The notes: generated by a model not told the origin, from the sequence alone. A stretch of DNA of 64,000 nucleotides from an uncultured Lachnospiraceae bacterium (GCA_948473115.1 CAOKWI010000012.1:1-64000); one strand, 5' to 3'. Counted from the first letter of the stretch, positions 9,737 to 21,570 are shown. Made by a program: numbers and translations.

Positions 9737-10690
9737 ATGGCTTCAGCCAGAAACAATCGTTCCGCCATCGTCAGGGCAGGAACAAAGGGAAAACAGTGGA
9801 ACCGGTTCAAATTGTTCCTGTACGCACTTCCGGCAATTATACTTGTATTTTTGTTCCATTATTTGCCGTTGTGGGGATGGTCCTTTGCATTTTTTCAATA
9901 CAAGCCTGGGAAAAGCCTGTTTGACTGTGTTTTTGTGGGATGGGATAATTTCACTACACTGTTTGGAAATGTGGTAATGCGCAGGAATCTGTTCCGGGTG
10001 CTGACAAATACATTCGGCATCCACTTCCTGGGATATTTGTTCTCGCCGCTGCCGCTTTTGTTCGCGGTATTTCTGAGCGAGATGCGCAGCCGGAAATTCC
10101 AGAAATTCGTTCAGTCAGTGACCACCCTGCCCAACTTTATCGGATGGGTCATCATTTATTCCCTGGTGAACAGTTTCTTTTCCACCAACGGACTGGTGAA
10201 CAATATCCTGTTGGAGATGGGGGTGATTTCACAGCCTTTCAATCTGATGACATCGGGAGAGCATGTGTGGATTCGCATGGTGCTTCTGCAGCAGTGGAAG
10301 AACCTGGGGTGGAGTGCCATTGTGTACTTTGCGTCCATCGCAGGCATTGACCAGCAGATGTATGAAGCTGCCATGATGGACGGCGCCAACCGGATCCAGA
10401 GAATCCGTTACATATCAATTCCCATGCTGATTCCCACTTACTTCGTCCTGCTGATTATGAGCATCGGAAACTTCCTGAACACAGGGGTGGATCAGTACCT
10501 TGCCTTTGGAAATGCGTTGAACAAGGAATCAATAGAGGTCCTGGATCTGTATGTGTATAATCTGGGCATCGGGAGCGGGCAAATTTCCTTTTCGGTGGCG
10601 GTGGGAATCATGAAATCGGCAGTGGCCCTGGTGCTTTTTGGGATGGCGAATTTCGCTTCCAAGAAGATCAGGGGAACCAGCGTGTTTTAG
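9737..10690 (+). CDS. Sugar ABC transporter permease (LplB type)
   Basis: Multi-TM protein with EAAMMDGANRIQRIRYISIPML EAA loop. Confidence 0.92.
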   Translation: MASARNNRSAIVRAGTKGKQWNRFKLFLYALPAIILVFLFHYLPLWGWSFAFFQYKPGKSLFDCVFVGWDNFTTLFGNVVMRRNLFRVLTNTFGIHFLGYLFSPLPLLFAVFLSEMRSRKFQKFVQSVTTLPNFIGWVIIYSLVNSFFSTNGLVNNILLEMGVISQPFNLMTSGEHVWIRMVLLQQWKNLGWSAIVYFASIAGIDQQMYEAAMMDGANRIQRIRYISIPMLIPTYFVLLIMSIGNFLNTGVDQYLAFGNALNKESIEVLDLYVYNLGIGSGQISFSVAVGIMKSAVALVLFGMANFASKKIRGTSVF

Positions 10691-10703
10691 AGGAGGGCGG
10701 AAA

Positions 10704-11603
10704 GTGAATGCAAAAAACAAAATGTCGATAGCAGATATCGTTTACAACGCAGTATGCGGGATATTGTTTATCCTGTTTGCCCTTGTCTGTGTCTTTCCTT
10801 TTTACTACCTGTTCATCTGCACCATCAGTGACCCTTCCCTGGTGGAGGTGGGAAAGATTGTGCTTTGGCCCAGGGGAATTACCTTAAAAAACTATATAGA
10901 AGTTTCCCGGCTTCCCAACCTGGCAAACGCTACCATGATTACCCTGGGGAGGACGGTGATTGGAACGGGCTCCACTTTGCTGATTACTTCCTATCTGGCT
11001 TACTTCTTTACAAAGACTCAGATGTGGGGGCGGAAGTTCTGGTACCGCATGGTGGTGGCTACCATGTATTTCAGCGCCGGCATGATACCGGTTTACCTGA
11101 ACAATAAGATGCTGGGTCTTTTGAACAGCTTCTGGATTTATATCATTCCGGGGCTGGTAGGGGTCTACAATATGATTCTGGTAAAAACATCCATGGAGGC
11201 TTTGCCGGCGGAACTGGAGGAGTCCGCACTGCTGGACGGCGCCGGGTATCTCACCAGGTTTGCCAAAATCGTGATCCCTCTGCAGAAGCCTATCCTGGCT
11301 ACGGTGGGGCTGTTCTCGGCGGTAGGGCATTGGAACGATTTCTTTACCACACAGCTCTATATTACAAAGCCGAAGCTGTACACGCTGCAGTTTCTGCTCT
11401 ATGAATTTCAGAATCAGGTCAAGAACGCGGCAGCGCAGATCAACAGCGCAAGTGAGGCCATGGGACAGGGAAGCACCAATATCCAGCCCACGGGAATCCG
11501 GTTGACTCTGACGGCAATTGTTATCATTCCGATTATGCTGGTATATCCTTTCATCCAGAAATATTATGTGAAGGGCGTCATGATCGGTGCGGTAAAAGGA
11601 TAA
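10704..11603 (+). CDS. Carbohydrate ABC transporter permease (YtcP type)
   Basis: EESALLDGAGYLTRFAKIVIPL EAA loop; GTG start after AGGAGG. Confidence 0.92.
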   Translation: MNAKNKMSIADIVYNAVCGILFILFALVCVFPFYYLFICTISDPSLVEVGKIVLWPRGITLKNYIEVSRLPNLANATMITLGRTVIGTGSTLLITSYLAYFFTKTQMWGRKFWYRMVVATMYFSAGMIPVYLNNKMLGLLNSFWIYIIPGLVGVYNMILVKTSMEALPAELEESALLDGAGYLTRFAKIVIPLQKPILATVGLFSAVGHWNDFFTTQLYITKPKLYTLQFLLYEFQNQVKNAAAQINSASEAMGQGSTNIQPTGIRLTLTAIVIIPIMLVYPFIQKYYVKGVMIGAVKG

Positions 11604-11628
11604 AAAGAGATAAAAAGAGGAGGAAAAG

Positions 11629-13434
11629 ATGAAGAGTAAAACGATGAAAAAATGGTTGGCATTGGGAACAGCGGCAGCCATGGCGATGTCCCTGGCAGGA
11701 TGCGGCGGCCAGGAGGCGTCCGGAGGTGGAACACAGGATTCCAGTCAGAGCGTGGTACAGCAGTCCGGTACGGGACAGGCGGAGAGCGCGTCTTCAGGGA
11801 CGGGGGGCGAGACGGTATATCCCGACGAGCAGACCTGGGATCATCTGGATCTGGTGACACTGTACCCCTCCGACACCAACACCAGCAGCGGCCTGGTGAC
11901 GGGATACAAGGCAGAGATCCTGGCAAAGCGTGGTCTGGAGATGGAGGTCTGGCCTTACTCCGATGAAAAGACCAACGGAATCCTGACCAGTGGGGATCTC
12001 CCGGACGTGATGTTTGTAAGTTATGACAACATGAAGACCATGATTGAGGGCGGTCTTATATTGAACCTGGAGGAATATCTGGATCAGATGCCCCACATCA
12101 AAGAGAACGAATCAATCCAGACGGCACTGAACTACACAAGGGAATACCGAAGCGCAGACACCGGGGATATCTATGGCATTCCTACACTGATCGGCCTTCA
12201 GGAGGAGGACGAGGATACAGGGCGCAATGCGGTGAAGGTGAACTGGAAGGCCTATTATGCGGCCGGATGTCCGGAGATTAAGTCGATCGACGATCTGATC
12301 CCGGTTATGAAGAAAATGCTGGAAGTGATGCCAAAGTCCGAGAAGGACGATACCCAGTGTTGGGGAACCATCCTGAATGCCGGAAGCGATGACCAGTATT
12401 GGGGGAATATGCAGCTGTGGTATAAATGGTTTGGTTATGAGCCGGACAGCCTGCCGTACCTGATCGAGACAGACATGGTCAACGGGGAATATCATAACAT
12501 TCTGGAGGAAAAACAGGACAGCCTATACTATAAGGGACTGAAATGGTATAATCAGTGCTACAGAGAGGGCGTCATGGATCCTGACAGTATCAACAATGAG
12601 AGACAGGTGCAGAAGGCAAAGGTGGAGACCAGTCTGGCCTGCATGATTCCCAGCGGTACCTGTGCGGGCTGGAGCGGCTACAAGCCCATTTATATCCCGG
12701 GGATGTCGCTGTACCAGGAGAACTGGGCCAAGCCTTACGGAACCAATATGTACGTGGTGGTGAACGCCAAAACAGAGAATGTGGAAGCAGCACTTCGGAC
12801 AGTGGATTTCCTGGCTGACTTTGATGCTTATTTTGAAATCTGGTGCGGTCCTGAAGGGGATTTATGGGAGTACGGTGAGGACGGACTTGTATATCCCACA
12901 GAATTCGGCATTTCCTCAGCAACAGAAGAGGGGGTGGAGACCGTATTTGAGAGCACGGGGGAAAAGCGTGTGCTGTGGCTGGATAATTTTATCATTACCA
13001 GGACTCCTTCCGATTCCTACATGGGACCTGATGGCCCCAGGCCTGCAAGAGGATTGGGCGAGTGGGCCGAGGTAAAGGCCATCAATGACCAGAGCGAAGA
13101 GGCCACCCAGTGGAGGGAGACCTTCGGGTATGAGAACTTTGTGGAGCAGCTGAAGGACAATGACGCTTATGTGCTTCGCAGCAAGCTTGATGCAGTGGTG
13201 AGCTTTTGTCCGGACCCGGATGACAGCATGAAGCTGACAGTGGATGCCATCCGTGACGTGGTGGTGGAAGCCAGCTGGAAGATGGTGTATGCACAGAGTG
13301 ATGAGGAATTTGAGAAACTCTGGGACAAGATGCTTCAGGACTGCGAGGGTCTGCATGCGCAGGACATTGTCTCCTGGAGGCTCGATGAACTGAATAAGGC
13401 ATTGGAGACCAAGAATTCACTGGAAGCGGATTAG
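11629..13434 (+). CDS. Extracellular solute-binding lipoprotein
   Basis: Signal peptide with lipobox MSLAGCGG, located after the permeases. Confidence 0.9.
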   Translation: MKSKTMKKWLALGTAAAMAMSLAGCGGQEASGGGTQDSSQSVVQQSGTGQAESASSGTGGETVYPDEQTWDHLDLVTLYPSDTNTSSGLVTGYKAEILAKRGLEMEVWPYSDEKTNGILTSGDLPDVMFVSYDNMKTMIEGGLILNLEEYLDQMPHIKENESIQTALNYTREYRSADTGDIYGIPTLIGLQEEDEDTGRNAVKVNWKAYYAAGCPEIKSIDDLIPVMKKMLEVMPKSEKDDTQCWGTILNAGSDDQYWGNMQLWYKWFGYEPDSLPYLIETDMVNGEYHNILEEKQDSLYYKGLKWYNQCYREGVMDPDSINNERQVQKAKVETSLACMIPSGTCAGWSGYKPIYIPGMSLYQENWAKPYGTNMYVVVNAKTENVEAALRTVDFLADFDAYFEIWCGPEGDLWEYGEDGLVYPTEFGISSATEEGVETVFESTGEKRVLWLDNFIITRTPSDSYMGPDGPRPARGLGEWAEVKAINDQSEEATQWRETFGYENFVEQLKDNDAYVLRSKLDAVVSFCPDPDDSMKLTVDAIRDVVVEASWKMVYAQSDEEFEKLWDKMLQDCEGLHAQDIVSWRLDELNKALETKNSLEAD

Positions 13435-13453
13435 AAGCGCCTCCAGTGGGACA

Positions 13454-13496
13454 AAAGGGACTGCCCGGGGAAAAGACTGGACAGTTCCCTTTTTGG
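13454..13496 (+). terminator. Probable intrinsic terminator
   Basis: AAAGGGACTG ... CAGTTCCCTTTTT between two solute-binding protein genes. Confidence 0.55.
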
Positions 13497-13580
13497 TATA
13501 TAAAATATAGTGAAAGATATTGCCTTTTGAGCAGGGTATTTCGTACGTGCCCGCTGAAGCGGACAGGGAGAGGAGGAACG

Positions 13581-14897
13581 ATGGGGAAAAGTTTTTTTCG
13601 GAAATATGGGCATGTATGGCTGTTGCTTTCCGGGCTGTTCTCCGGGCTGCTTTCGGGCTGTGCAGGAGATGGGAGCACTTTCGGGGAGACAGGGGAAGCC
13701 CCGGCACAGGGGAACCCAGGAGACGTAGTCACTCTTGAAATCTATGCCTGGCAGGACGAGGAGGACAATGTGGAGGCTCTTGTGGCGGGATATATGGCGC
13801 AGAACACTGATGTGGTCATCCACGCCAATTTCATTCCGGTGTCCGAGTATCCCCAGCAGATGATGAGTCTGCGGAGCGGGGAGAGGCAGGCGGACTGCCT
13901 TTTCTTTCCCACGCCGTCGGAAGGGGCGGTGTGGAAGAATAAGGGGATGCTGATGAACCTGGATCAATGGCTGGAGGAGTGGGATGGGGACGAGGCTTAC
14001 GAAGACTGGTATGCGGAGGGGGAGGAATGCGGCTCCTATATGGTGCCTTACCGGATGAGCCGGTGGGCGGTATACTACAATAAAGACCTGTTCGACAGGT
14101 GCGGGGTACCCTATCCGGAAGAGGACTGGACCTGGGAGGACTATGAGCGGATAGCAGTGCTGCTGACCAGGCAGACAGGGGAAGATAAAAGCTTCGGCTC
14201 ACTTAGCTTTGAACCTACCAACACATGGTGGCGTGTGCCGGCCAGGACGAGTGGGGCCAACAATCCTTTTTCACCGGAGGACTTGAAGGCTTTCCGGAAA
14301 GCGGCACAGTGGTGCTACCGGCTGACATATGAGCTGGGAGCGCAGCTGCCCTATACGGAACAGACCGGCAAGGCAGGCAACAGCTATGACGCCAATTTCC
14401 TGGAAGGAGACACAGGGATGTATTTCAGCGGGGACTGGTCTGTGTCCTCCCTCAATAAAATGATTGAGCAGGATGGACTGGAGATCCACTATGACGTGGC
14501 TCCCATGCCTCACTGGGAGGGGGATGAGAGTTATGTCATTTCTGATACGGCTGTGGTGGCAGTGATGGCGGACACAGAGTACCCTGAAGAGGCATGGGAC
14601 TTTATCCGCTTTGCAGGAGGCCTCCAGGGAGCAGCCATACTGGCGGAAAGGAGTGTCATCCCCGCCTGCTGTCCAGAGGGGATCAGGGAAATCTACCTTT
14701 CCTCGGAGAATTATCCGGAACACAGGGAGTATTTCTTTATGGACGGGAAGCCCTCCAGAACGCCTGCAAACGGCAGATATATCGAGGCCATGGAGATCAT
14801 AAAGGAGGAGACGGCCCAATACCTTCTTCAGGAACAGAGCCTGGAGCAGGCCTTTGCAGCCATTGAAGCGGGGCTGAAGGAAATACAGGGAGAGTAA
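13581..14897 (+). CDS. Second extracellular solute-binding protein
   Basis: Lipobox GLLSGCAGD; EIYAWQDEEDNVEALVAGYMAQN, bacterial SBP family 1 style. Confidence 0.85.
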   Translation: MGKSFFRKYGHVWLLLSGLFSGLLSGCAGDGSTFGETGEAPAQGNPGDVVTLEIYAWQDEEDNVEALVAGYMAQNTDVVIHANFIPVSEYPQQMMSLRSGERQADCLFFPTPSEGAVWKNKGMLMNLDQWLEEWDGDEAYEDWYAEGEECGSYMVPYRMSRWAVYYNKDLFDRCGVPYPEEDWTWEDYERIAVLLTRQTGEDKSFGSLSFEPTNTWWRVPARTSGANNPFSPEDLKAFRKAAQWCYRLTYELGAQLPYTEQTGKAGNSYDANFLEGDTGMYFSGDWSVSSLNKMIEQDGLEIHYDVAPMPHWEGDESYVISDTAVVAVMADTEYPEEAWDFIRFAGGLQGAAILAERSVIPACCPEGIREIYLSSENYPEHREYFFMDGKPSRTPANGRYIEAMEIIKEETAQYLLQEQSLEQAFAAIEAGLKEIQGE

Positions 14898-14949
14898 GGA
14901 GTGGAAGCCTGGGAAGAGTAAGGGTTGGAACGTCTGTGCCGGAGGAAGT

Positions 14950-16725
14950 ATGGAAAAAGCAGGAGCCGGACAGGGCTGCAGAAAGGGTTGGTTAACATTG
15001 AAAAGAAGAAAATCTCTCACAGGACGGTTCCTGGCATATCTGATCGGTATTATTCTACTGTCCAATGTGCTGCTGTTCGGATGCCTGTACAGCATTACAG
15101 GGAAGAATATGAGACAGCAGACCCTGGACAGGAGCAGGAATCTGATGGAATCCAACCTGAACGTTATGGAGCAGTATTTCCGGGACGTTGACAAGCTTGC
15201 ATGGTCTGTGATCTACAACAGGGACATCATCCGTTTTATGAAGGGCAAGACGGACAGGATAGCGGATCTGGAACTCCTGTCCAGCATAGAAAGCCTGTAT
15301 TACAATTCCAGACCGGATCTGCGCCTGACCTTTTACAAGGAGGGTCATTATACCAACCAGTATTCCATTATGGAAGGGGAGCGGGCGGCACCTGTGGAGG
15401 ATTACCGTTATACCAAATGGTACCAGGAAATCATCTGGACAGATGAGGAGAAGGTACTGCTGACGGACAACAGGGAGGGAGAAGACACGGACTTCATTTA
15501 TTCCATGATTTACCGTATCGAGGATGTGTATGAAAACCGCACGGTGGGGTATCTGAAGACAGACATGGATTTAAACGTGCTGAAGGAGCGATTCCTGCAG
15601 GACTACACCAATGTGGCCGGGGTGACCATTTCGGACGCAGAGGGAAACCTGCTGTTCTGGGAGGGAGAGATCGTCCAGGCCCCGAGTGAACAATACCGCA
15701 GGGGGGAAATCCTCACTTATGAGACGCAGGAGTATATCATTTCCTGCAGTATTTCCGAAAGTACGGGATGGAAGCTGTGTGTGGCCATGTCAAAGGATGA
15801 GATTTTCGTGAACCAGCGCTCCATGGTCTGGACACTCACCATCGTGCTGGCAGTGATCATTGCCTTTACCATCCTTATTTCCGGGAAATGCTTCTCCATC
15901 ATCACGGTCAATTTCAAGCGGCTGGTGGAGGGGATGGAGTCGGTGAAGCGTGGAGATCTGCAGGCTCATGTGCAGGCGGATACCCAGGATGAAATCAGCA
16001 TCCTGATTCAGGAGTTCAATGAAATGGTGGGGAGGGTGAATGAACTGGTGCAGGCCGTGGAGGCCAAGCAGATTCTGTTGAAGGAGGCGGAGACCAAGGC
16101 CTTGCAGCAGCAGATCAATCCCCATTTCATGAACAATATCATGGAGACCATCATGGGGCTGGCCAGCGAGGGAATGGATGATGAGGTGATTCAGGTCAGT
16201 GAATGTATGAGCGACATGCTGAGGTACAATACCAGGTTTGAGAACATCACCACCCTGCGGGACGAACTGGAACAGGTGAAGAATTATGTAAATATTCTGA
16301 AGATACGTTTTGTAGACCGGTTCGAAGTCTATTATGATGTGAGTGAGGAATGCATGGACTGCAGCATGGTAAAATTTACGCTGCAGCCTTTGGTGGAGAA
16401 CGCCATATCCCACGGCCTTTCGGAGACGGAGAAGGGCGGGATGCTCCGGGTCCGTGTCAAGAAGGAGGGGGAGCAGATCTCTATCCTGATTTTTGACAAC
16501 GGGATTGGTATGTCGAAGGAAATGCGGACAGAGCTGGAGCAGAGACTCCTTGTGACAGCGGAGCGGCCGCTGGAGTACATTGACCAGTATAAGAGCCTGG
16601 GGATTCTGAATGTCCATCTGCGCCTCAGGATGTATTACGGGGAGGCTTATTCCATTGAACTGTTCTCAAAGGAAGGAAAAGGGACCTGCTTTTCCATAAG
16701 GATTCCTTTTGTGAGGGAGGTATAG
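14950..16725 (+). CDS. YesM-type sensor histidine kinase
   Basis: Extracellular sensor, HAMP, QQQINPHFMNNIMETI, LQPLVENAISHGL. Confidence 0.93.
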   Translation: MEKAGAGQGCRKGWLTLKRRKSLTGRFLAYLIGIILLSNVLLFGCLYSITGKNMRQQTLDRSRNLMESNLNVMEQYFRDVDKLAWSVIYNRDIIRFMKGKTDRIADLELLSSIESLYYNSRPDLRLTFYKEGHYTNQYSIMEGERAAPVEDYRYTKWYQEIIWTDEEKVLLTDNREGEDTDFIYSMIYRIEDVYENRTVGYLKTDMDLNVLKERFLQDYTNVAGVTISDAEGNLLFWEGEIVQAPSEQYRRGEILTYETQEYIISCSISESTGWKLCVAMSKDEIFVNQRSMVWTLTIVLAVIIAFTILISGKCFSIITVNFKRLVEGMESVKRGDLQAHVQADTQDEISILIQEFNEMVGRVNELVQAVEAKQILLKEAETKALQQQINPHFMNNIMETIMGLASEGMDDEVIQVSECMSDMLRYNTRFENITTLRDELEQVKNYVNILKIRFVDRFEVYYDVSEECMDCSMVKFTLQPLVENAISHGLSETEKGGMLRVRVKKEGEQISILIFDNGIGMSKEMRTELEQRLLVTAERPLEYIDQYKSLGILNVHLRLRMYYGEAYSIELFSKEGKGTCFSIRIPFVREV

Positions 16726-16726
16726 C

Positions 16727-18208
16727 ATGTATCGGATTCTGGTGGTGGACGATGAAAAATTTATCAGGAAAAGCATCTGTAACCGGATGGATTGGGAAGC
16801 CTTAGGGATAGAGGTGGCAGGGGAGGCGGCTAATGGCAGGGAGGCATTGGAGCAGATAGAAGAGCTTCGTCCGCAGATTGTGCTGGCGGACATCCGTATG
16901 CCGGTGATGGATGGAATCGCGTTTATCAGCGAGGCAAAGAAGCGCTATCCCCAGGTGCATTACATCTTTATGAGTGCCTATTCCGACTTTAAATATGCCC
17001 AGCAGGCAATCCGGCTGGGTGTGGAGGACTACATTCTGAAGCCTGTCAAGACTGCGGAGCTGGAAGAGGTGCTCGCAAAAATCGTCCACGGGCTGAAGCA
17101 GAAACAGCTTGCCAGACACCTGCTGGAGCCGGTGGCGGGTGAGAGCCTGCAGTCCCTCCTGGGTGCCGGACAGGTGGCGGCGTTTGCATTTTATCTGGAA
17201 AGCCAGGAAGGGGCAGGCGGCTTTTTGGAGGATGCCCTGGGGGAGGTCCTGGCAAAAATCGGGGGAAAACGGATCCTTTATTACCTGAAGGACTTTTCTC
17301 CGGGAGACTGCCACGTATTTCTGATGAAGGGGGAGGGACTGGAGGAAAGCGGCAGCAGGGAACTGTTGGAGGCGGCCTGGGACTGCCTGGAGGAGGTGGA
17401 AGGAGTGGCTGCCTGCAGCGAGGTCATGGAAAGCGATTCCGCCATACGGGCGGTGGAGTCTGCGGTTCGCCTGCTGATGCGCAAGATGTTCTATCCGGAG
17501 AAGAAAATCCTTACGGCGAGGCAGAAGGCAGAGCCGACAGTGGCCAGGAAGCGTCAGCAACAGATCAGGGAGGAGCTGGCTTACCTGTATCAGAACCTGT
17601 CTGCGGAGGATCCAAAACTGGAAAGGACACTGGAGCATATTGCCTGCCTGGCGGCAGAACGTGAGAACAGCATATGGACGATAGAGAATACAGTAGCCGA
17701 AATCCTGGTGCTTCTCAGGAAAGTCAGCGAGGGGAGAATGGAGGAGACGGATTACCGGATTCTGTTTAACGACATCCAGGGAAAGAATTATCTGCTTCGG
17801 TACAGGACAGCGGAGGAATTCAGGGAACGCCTGAAGGAAGTGATACATAACTGCCTTGGCACCAGGAATCAGATAGAGGACGAGGATGTAATCACTGCGG
17901 TTCGACAGTATATCAGGGAAAATTATCTGTCCGACCTGAATGCGTCGGAGACGGCCCGTCGTTTTTATCTGAGCGCAAGTTACCTTTCAACCCTCTTCAA
18001 AGAAAAAACGGGGATGAACATGGGGGCTTATATCGAGGGACTCAGGATGGAGAAGGCAAAGGAGCTTCTGCAGGGTACCCAGTGGCCGGTGACGGAGGTG
18101 GCTATCAGGTGCGGCTACTCAGATTCCGGGTATTTTACAAAGGTATTCAAAAAATATACGGGAACCACGCCCAGGCAGTTCCGGGAACAGGAAAAACAGA
18201 TCACCTGA
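16727..18208 (+). CDS. YesN-type response regulator with AraC DNA-binding domain
   Basis: Receiver [12 protein letters not shown]-terminal AraC HTH ([32 protein letters not shown]). Confidence 0.94.
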   Translation: MYRILVVDDEKFIRKSICNRMDWEALGIEVAGEAANGREALEQIEELRPQIVLADIRMPVMDGIAFISEAKKRYPQVHYIFMSAYSDFKYAQQAIRLGVEDYILKPVKTAELEEVLAKIVHGLKQKQLARHLLEPVAGESLQSLLGAGQVAAFAFYLESQEGAGGFLEDALGEVLAKIGGKRILYYLKDFSPGDCHVFLMKGEGLEESGSRELLEAAWDCLEEVEGVAACSEVMESDSAIRAVESAVRLLMRKMFYPEKKILTARQKAEPTVARKRQQQIREELAYLYQNLSAEDPKLERTLEHIACLAAERENSIWTIENTVAEILVLLRKVSEGRMEETDYRILFNDIQGKNYLLRYRTAEEFRERLKEVIHNCLGTRNQIEDEDVITAVRQYIRENYLSDLNASETARRFYLSASYLSTLFKEKTGMNMGAYIEGLRMEKAKELLQGTQWPVTEVAIRCGYSDSGYFTKVFKKYTGTTPRQFREQEKQIT

Positions 18209-18268
18209 AAATATTCCCTTTTTCCTCCGAAAATATTTCTGTTTTCCACGGGTTGAAAATGGTAGGAT
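18208..18268 (+). promoter_or_regulatory. Tandem AraC-type operator and promoter upstream of GH51
   Basis: AAAATATTCCCTTTTTCC and AAAATATTTCTGTTTTCC in 22-bp phase, then TAGGAT at 18263-18268. Confidence 0.6.
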
Positions 18269-18323
18269 GAAAAAAAGTGAATCCGGTACTGACCGGAGAG
18301 GGACAAAGGGAGGAAAGGGAAGA

Positions 18324-19871
18324 ATGGCAAAGTTATATATTTCCCCGGGCAATAGAAAGGGGCATATTCAGCCGGAACTTCAGGGACATTTTGCAGAGCA
18401 CCTGGGAAGGTGTATTTATGAGGGAATCTATGTGGGGGAAAACTCGGAGATTCCCAATGTGAAGGGAATGCGCACGGATGTGGTAGAGGCGCTGCGGGAA
18501 ATCAGGATTCCTGTGCTGCGCTGGCCCGGGGGATGTTTTGCGGACGACTATCACTGGAAGGATGGCATCGGGCCTGGGAAGAAGCGCAGGAAGATTCTTA
18601 ATACCCACTGGGGCGGCGTGGTGGAGGACAATAGTTTTGGTACCCATGAATATATGGAGCTCTGCAGGCAGCTGGGATGCAGGACTTATATCAACGGCAA
18701 CATGGGCAGCGGAACGGTTCAGGAGATGGGCGAATGGGTGGAGTATATGACCTTTGACGGCGATTCATCCATGGCCGGACTGCGCAGGGAAAACGGCAGG
18801 GAGGAGCCCTGGAAGGTAGATTATTTCGGAATCGGCAATGAAAGCTGGGGATGCGGCGGCAATATGCGGCCGGAGTATTACGGGGATTTGTACCGCAGGT
18901 ACCAGACCTTTGTCCGCAGCTTCCAGCCGGAGCATCCGCTGCGCAAGGTTGCCTGCGGCGCCAATGCAGGGGATTATCACTGGACGGAAAAGGTTCTGGA
19001 GACTTTGTTCGACCATGGGTACGGATATACGAGTGGGCTTTCCCTCCATTATTATACGGTGCCGTCGGGAAAATGGGGCAGAAGAGGCCAGGCGCTGGAT
19101 TTTACGGAGGAGCAGTATTACCAGACCCTGCGGGAAGCCATGAAAATGGAGGAACTGCTCATAAACCACGGAGCCATCATGGACCGGTATGACCCGGAGA
19201 AGAAGATAGGGATGATTGTGGACGAATGGGGAACCTGGTACCAGGTGGAGCCGGGAACCAATCCGGGCTTTCTGTTCCAGCAGAATACCATGCGGGACGC
19301 CCTGGTGGCGGGAATCCATCTGAACCTGTTCCAGAAGCACTGCGACAGGGTGAAGATGGCAAATCTGGCCCAGGTGGTGAATGTGCTGCAGGCAGTGATT
19401 CTCACGGAAGGGGAACGAATGGTAAAGACACCCACCTGGCATGTGTTCCATATGTACCGGCACCATCAGGACGGGGAGCTACTGGAATCTTCCCTGGAGA
19501 CCGGGGAGACGGGGCTGGAGGACTGCAGGATTCCTGAGCTGACGGAATCCGTATCCCGGGATGCGGAGGGGAAGATTCACATTACTTTGACAAATGCTTC
19601 GCTTTCGGATAGTATATCCGTGGAGGCGGTGCTTGCGGATACAGAGATTGCGGATGTGAAGGGAACGGTGCTGACGGGGAAGATGCAGGCGCACAATTCC
19701 TTTGAGGAGCCAGAGCAGGTTGGGGAGGAGAACTTTACAGCCGTGCAGTGGAAGCGGGGAGAGGGAAGGATACGGTTTGTGATTCCGGCCTGTAGCGTGC
19801 TTTGCCTGGAGGTGTGGTGCGCATCCGCCGGATGTCCTGGGGAAGCGGTGCCTCCATCAGCGCTCCTTTAG
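18324..19871 (+). CDS. Alpha-L-arabinofuranosidase (GH51)
   Basis: [41 protein letters not shown]. Confidence 0.93.
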   Translation: MAKLYISPGNRKGHIQPELQGHFAEHLGRCIYEGIYVGENSEIPNVKGMRTDVVEALREIRIPVLRWPGGCFADDYHWKDGIGPGKKRRKILNTHWGGVVEDNSFGTHEYMELCRQLGCRTYINGNMGSGTVQEMGEWVEYMTFDGDSSMAGLRRENGREEPWKVDYFGIGNESWGCGGNMRPEYYGDLYRRYQTFVRSFQPEHPLRKVACGANAGDYHWTEKVLETLFDHGYGYTSGLSLHYYTVPSGKWGRRGQALDFTEEQYYQTLREAMKMEELLINHGAIMDRYDPEKKIGMIVDEWGTWYQVEPGTNPGFLFQQNTMRDALVAGIHLNLFQKHCDRVKMANLAQVVNVLQAVILTEGERMVKTPTWHVFHMYRHHQDGELLESSLETGETGLEDCRIPELTESVSRDAEGKIHITLTNASLSDSISVEAVLADTEIADVKGTVLTGKMQAHNSFEEPEQVGEENFTAVQWKRGEGRIRFVIPACSVLCLEVWCASAGCPGEAVPPSALL

Positions 19872-19930
19872 GGGTTAAGGAGTGCCGGGCAGATGGGCTG
19901 GGTTTTCCGGTTTAGGAAAAGGAGTTTTAT

Positions 19931-21544
19931 ATGGGAGAGATCAAAGTGAAATATATTTCCACAGAGGATGAGATTACCGTGTATTGGGAGCGGACGGCAG
20001 CCATGACTGCAGGAGAGCGCTTCAGGATATTTCTGGACGGGAGAGAGGCAACGGTCACGGAGAAGACTCATGGAACGCTGTCCGGTCTGCAGCCGGAACG
20101 GCGTTATGAGATCCAGGTAACAGGCGCGGGGTGGCGCTCGGAGACTATGTCTGTCTCCACCGGAAAGCGCAAGAGGCGGATAGACATTACGGCAGCGCCC
20201 TATTTGGCGGTGGGAAACGGAGAGGAATTAAATACGGAGCGTATCCAGAGGGCGATCGACGACTGTGGGGCCGGGGATGCGGTCTATGTGCCGGAGGGCG
20301 TGTTTCTCACGGGAGCCCTGCGGCTGCACAGTGATATGGAGCTGTATCTGGAGGAAGGAGCCGTTCTACAGGGGACAGCACAGGTGCTGGACTACCTGCC
20401 GAAGATTCCAAGCCGTTTTGAGGGGATCGAGATGCAGTGCTACAGCAGCGTGCTGAATCTGGGAAATCTGGACAATATGGAGGATCAGGAGACGGCAGGA
20501 TATGGCGGGAATAAGGCGGATCCGGAGCATACGGAGAATCCGGAGTATGCAGTGAAGCCGGAAAATGCCGTGAAGCCTGGCAAAGGGGCGCGGCAGGATT
20601 TTGTCTGCGAAAACGTGGTCATACGGGGACATGGCACCATTGCCAGCGGCGGCCAGCTTCTGGCGGAGCGTGTGATTGCCAGGGAGCGGAAGGAACTGGG
20701 AGAGAAACTGGAGCAGATGGGGGAACTGGCGGCGGAGTGCGAGTGCGCGGAGACGATACCGGGCAGGGTGCGACCGCGGCTGGTGAATATCAGCCGCTGC
20801 CGTCATGTGCTGCTTGCAGGCGTGACCTTCCGGAACGGTGCCAGCTGGAACGTACATATGATATATTCCTCGGATATTGTCACGCATGGCTGCACCTTTG
20901 TCTCCGAGGAAGTATGGAACGGGGACGGGTGGGATCCGGATTCCTCGGAGAACTGCACCATATTTGACTGTGACTTCCATACGGGGGATGATGGCATTGC
21001 CATAAAATCCGGGAAGAATCCCCAGGGGGACAAAATCGGCATCCCATGCAGGAATATCCGTATCTTTGACTGTAGATCCGCCTTCGGGCATGGCATCACC
21101 ATTGGAAGCGAGATGTCCGGAGGTGTGGAGGACGTGTCTGTCTGGGACTGCGACCTGGGTCAATCCATCTATGGCCTGGAGATAAAGGGCACATGGAAGC
21201 GGGGCGGCTATGTGAGGAGGATTCGCGTTGACAATTGTCGCCTGCCCAGACTTCTGTTCCATGAGGTGGGCTACAATAACGATGGGGAACCGGCGGACAG
21301 GCCTCCTGTCTTTTCGGACTGTCTGTTCAGGAGGCTGGAGATTCTGGGGGAATACTACAGCAGGAAGCAGGAGTGGACGGAATGCGATGCTATTGAACTG
21401 CGGGGATTTGGGCGGCAGGGTCATGAGGTGTCGGATATCTGCTTTGAGGATGTGGTGCTGGGCAGAGCAGGGGGAACGGAGAGGAAGGTGATCTCCCTGA
21501 GCCGGTGCAGGGGGCTGCAGTTCAAGAATCTGCGTGTATTGTGA
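19931..21544 (+). CDS. Polygalacturonase-like pectinase (GH28)
   Basis: Pectin-lyase fold with TGDDGIAIKSGKN, FGHGITIGSEMSGG. Confidence 0.92.
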   Translation: MGEIKVKYISTEDEITVYWERTAAMTAGERFRIFLDGREATVTEKTHGTLSGLQPERRYEIQVTGAGWRSETMSVSTGKRKRRIDITAAPYLAVGNGEELNTERIQRAIDDCGAGDAVYVPEGVFLTGALRLHSDMELYLEEGAVLQGTAQVLDYLPKIPSRFEGIEMQCYSSVLNLGNLDNMEDQETAGYGGNKADPEHTENPEYAVKPENAVKPGKGARQDFVCENVVIRGHGTIASGGQLLAERVIARERKELGEKLEQMGELAAECECAETIPGRVRPRLVNISRCRHVLLAGVTFRNGASWNVHMIYSSDIVTHGCTFVSEEVWNGDGWDPDSSENCTIFDCDFHTGDDGIAIKSGKNPQGDKIGIPCRNIRIFDCRSAFGHGITIGSEMSGGVEDVSVWDCDLGQSIYGLEIKGTWKRGGYVRRIRVDNCRLPRLLFHEVGYNNDGEPADRPPVFSDCLFRRLEILGEYYSRKQEWTECDAIELRGFGRQGHEVSDICFEDVVLGRAGGTERKVISLSRCRGLQFKNLRVL

Positions 21545-21570
21545 GACAGAAGGAGGACGGGTTGAGGAAA

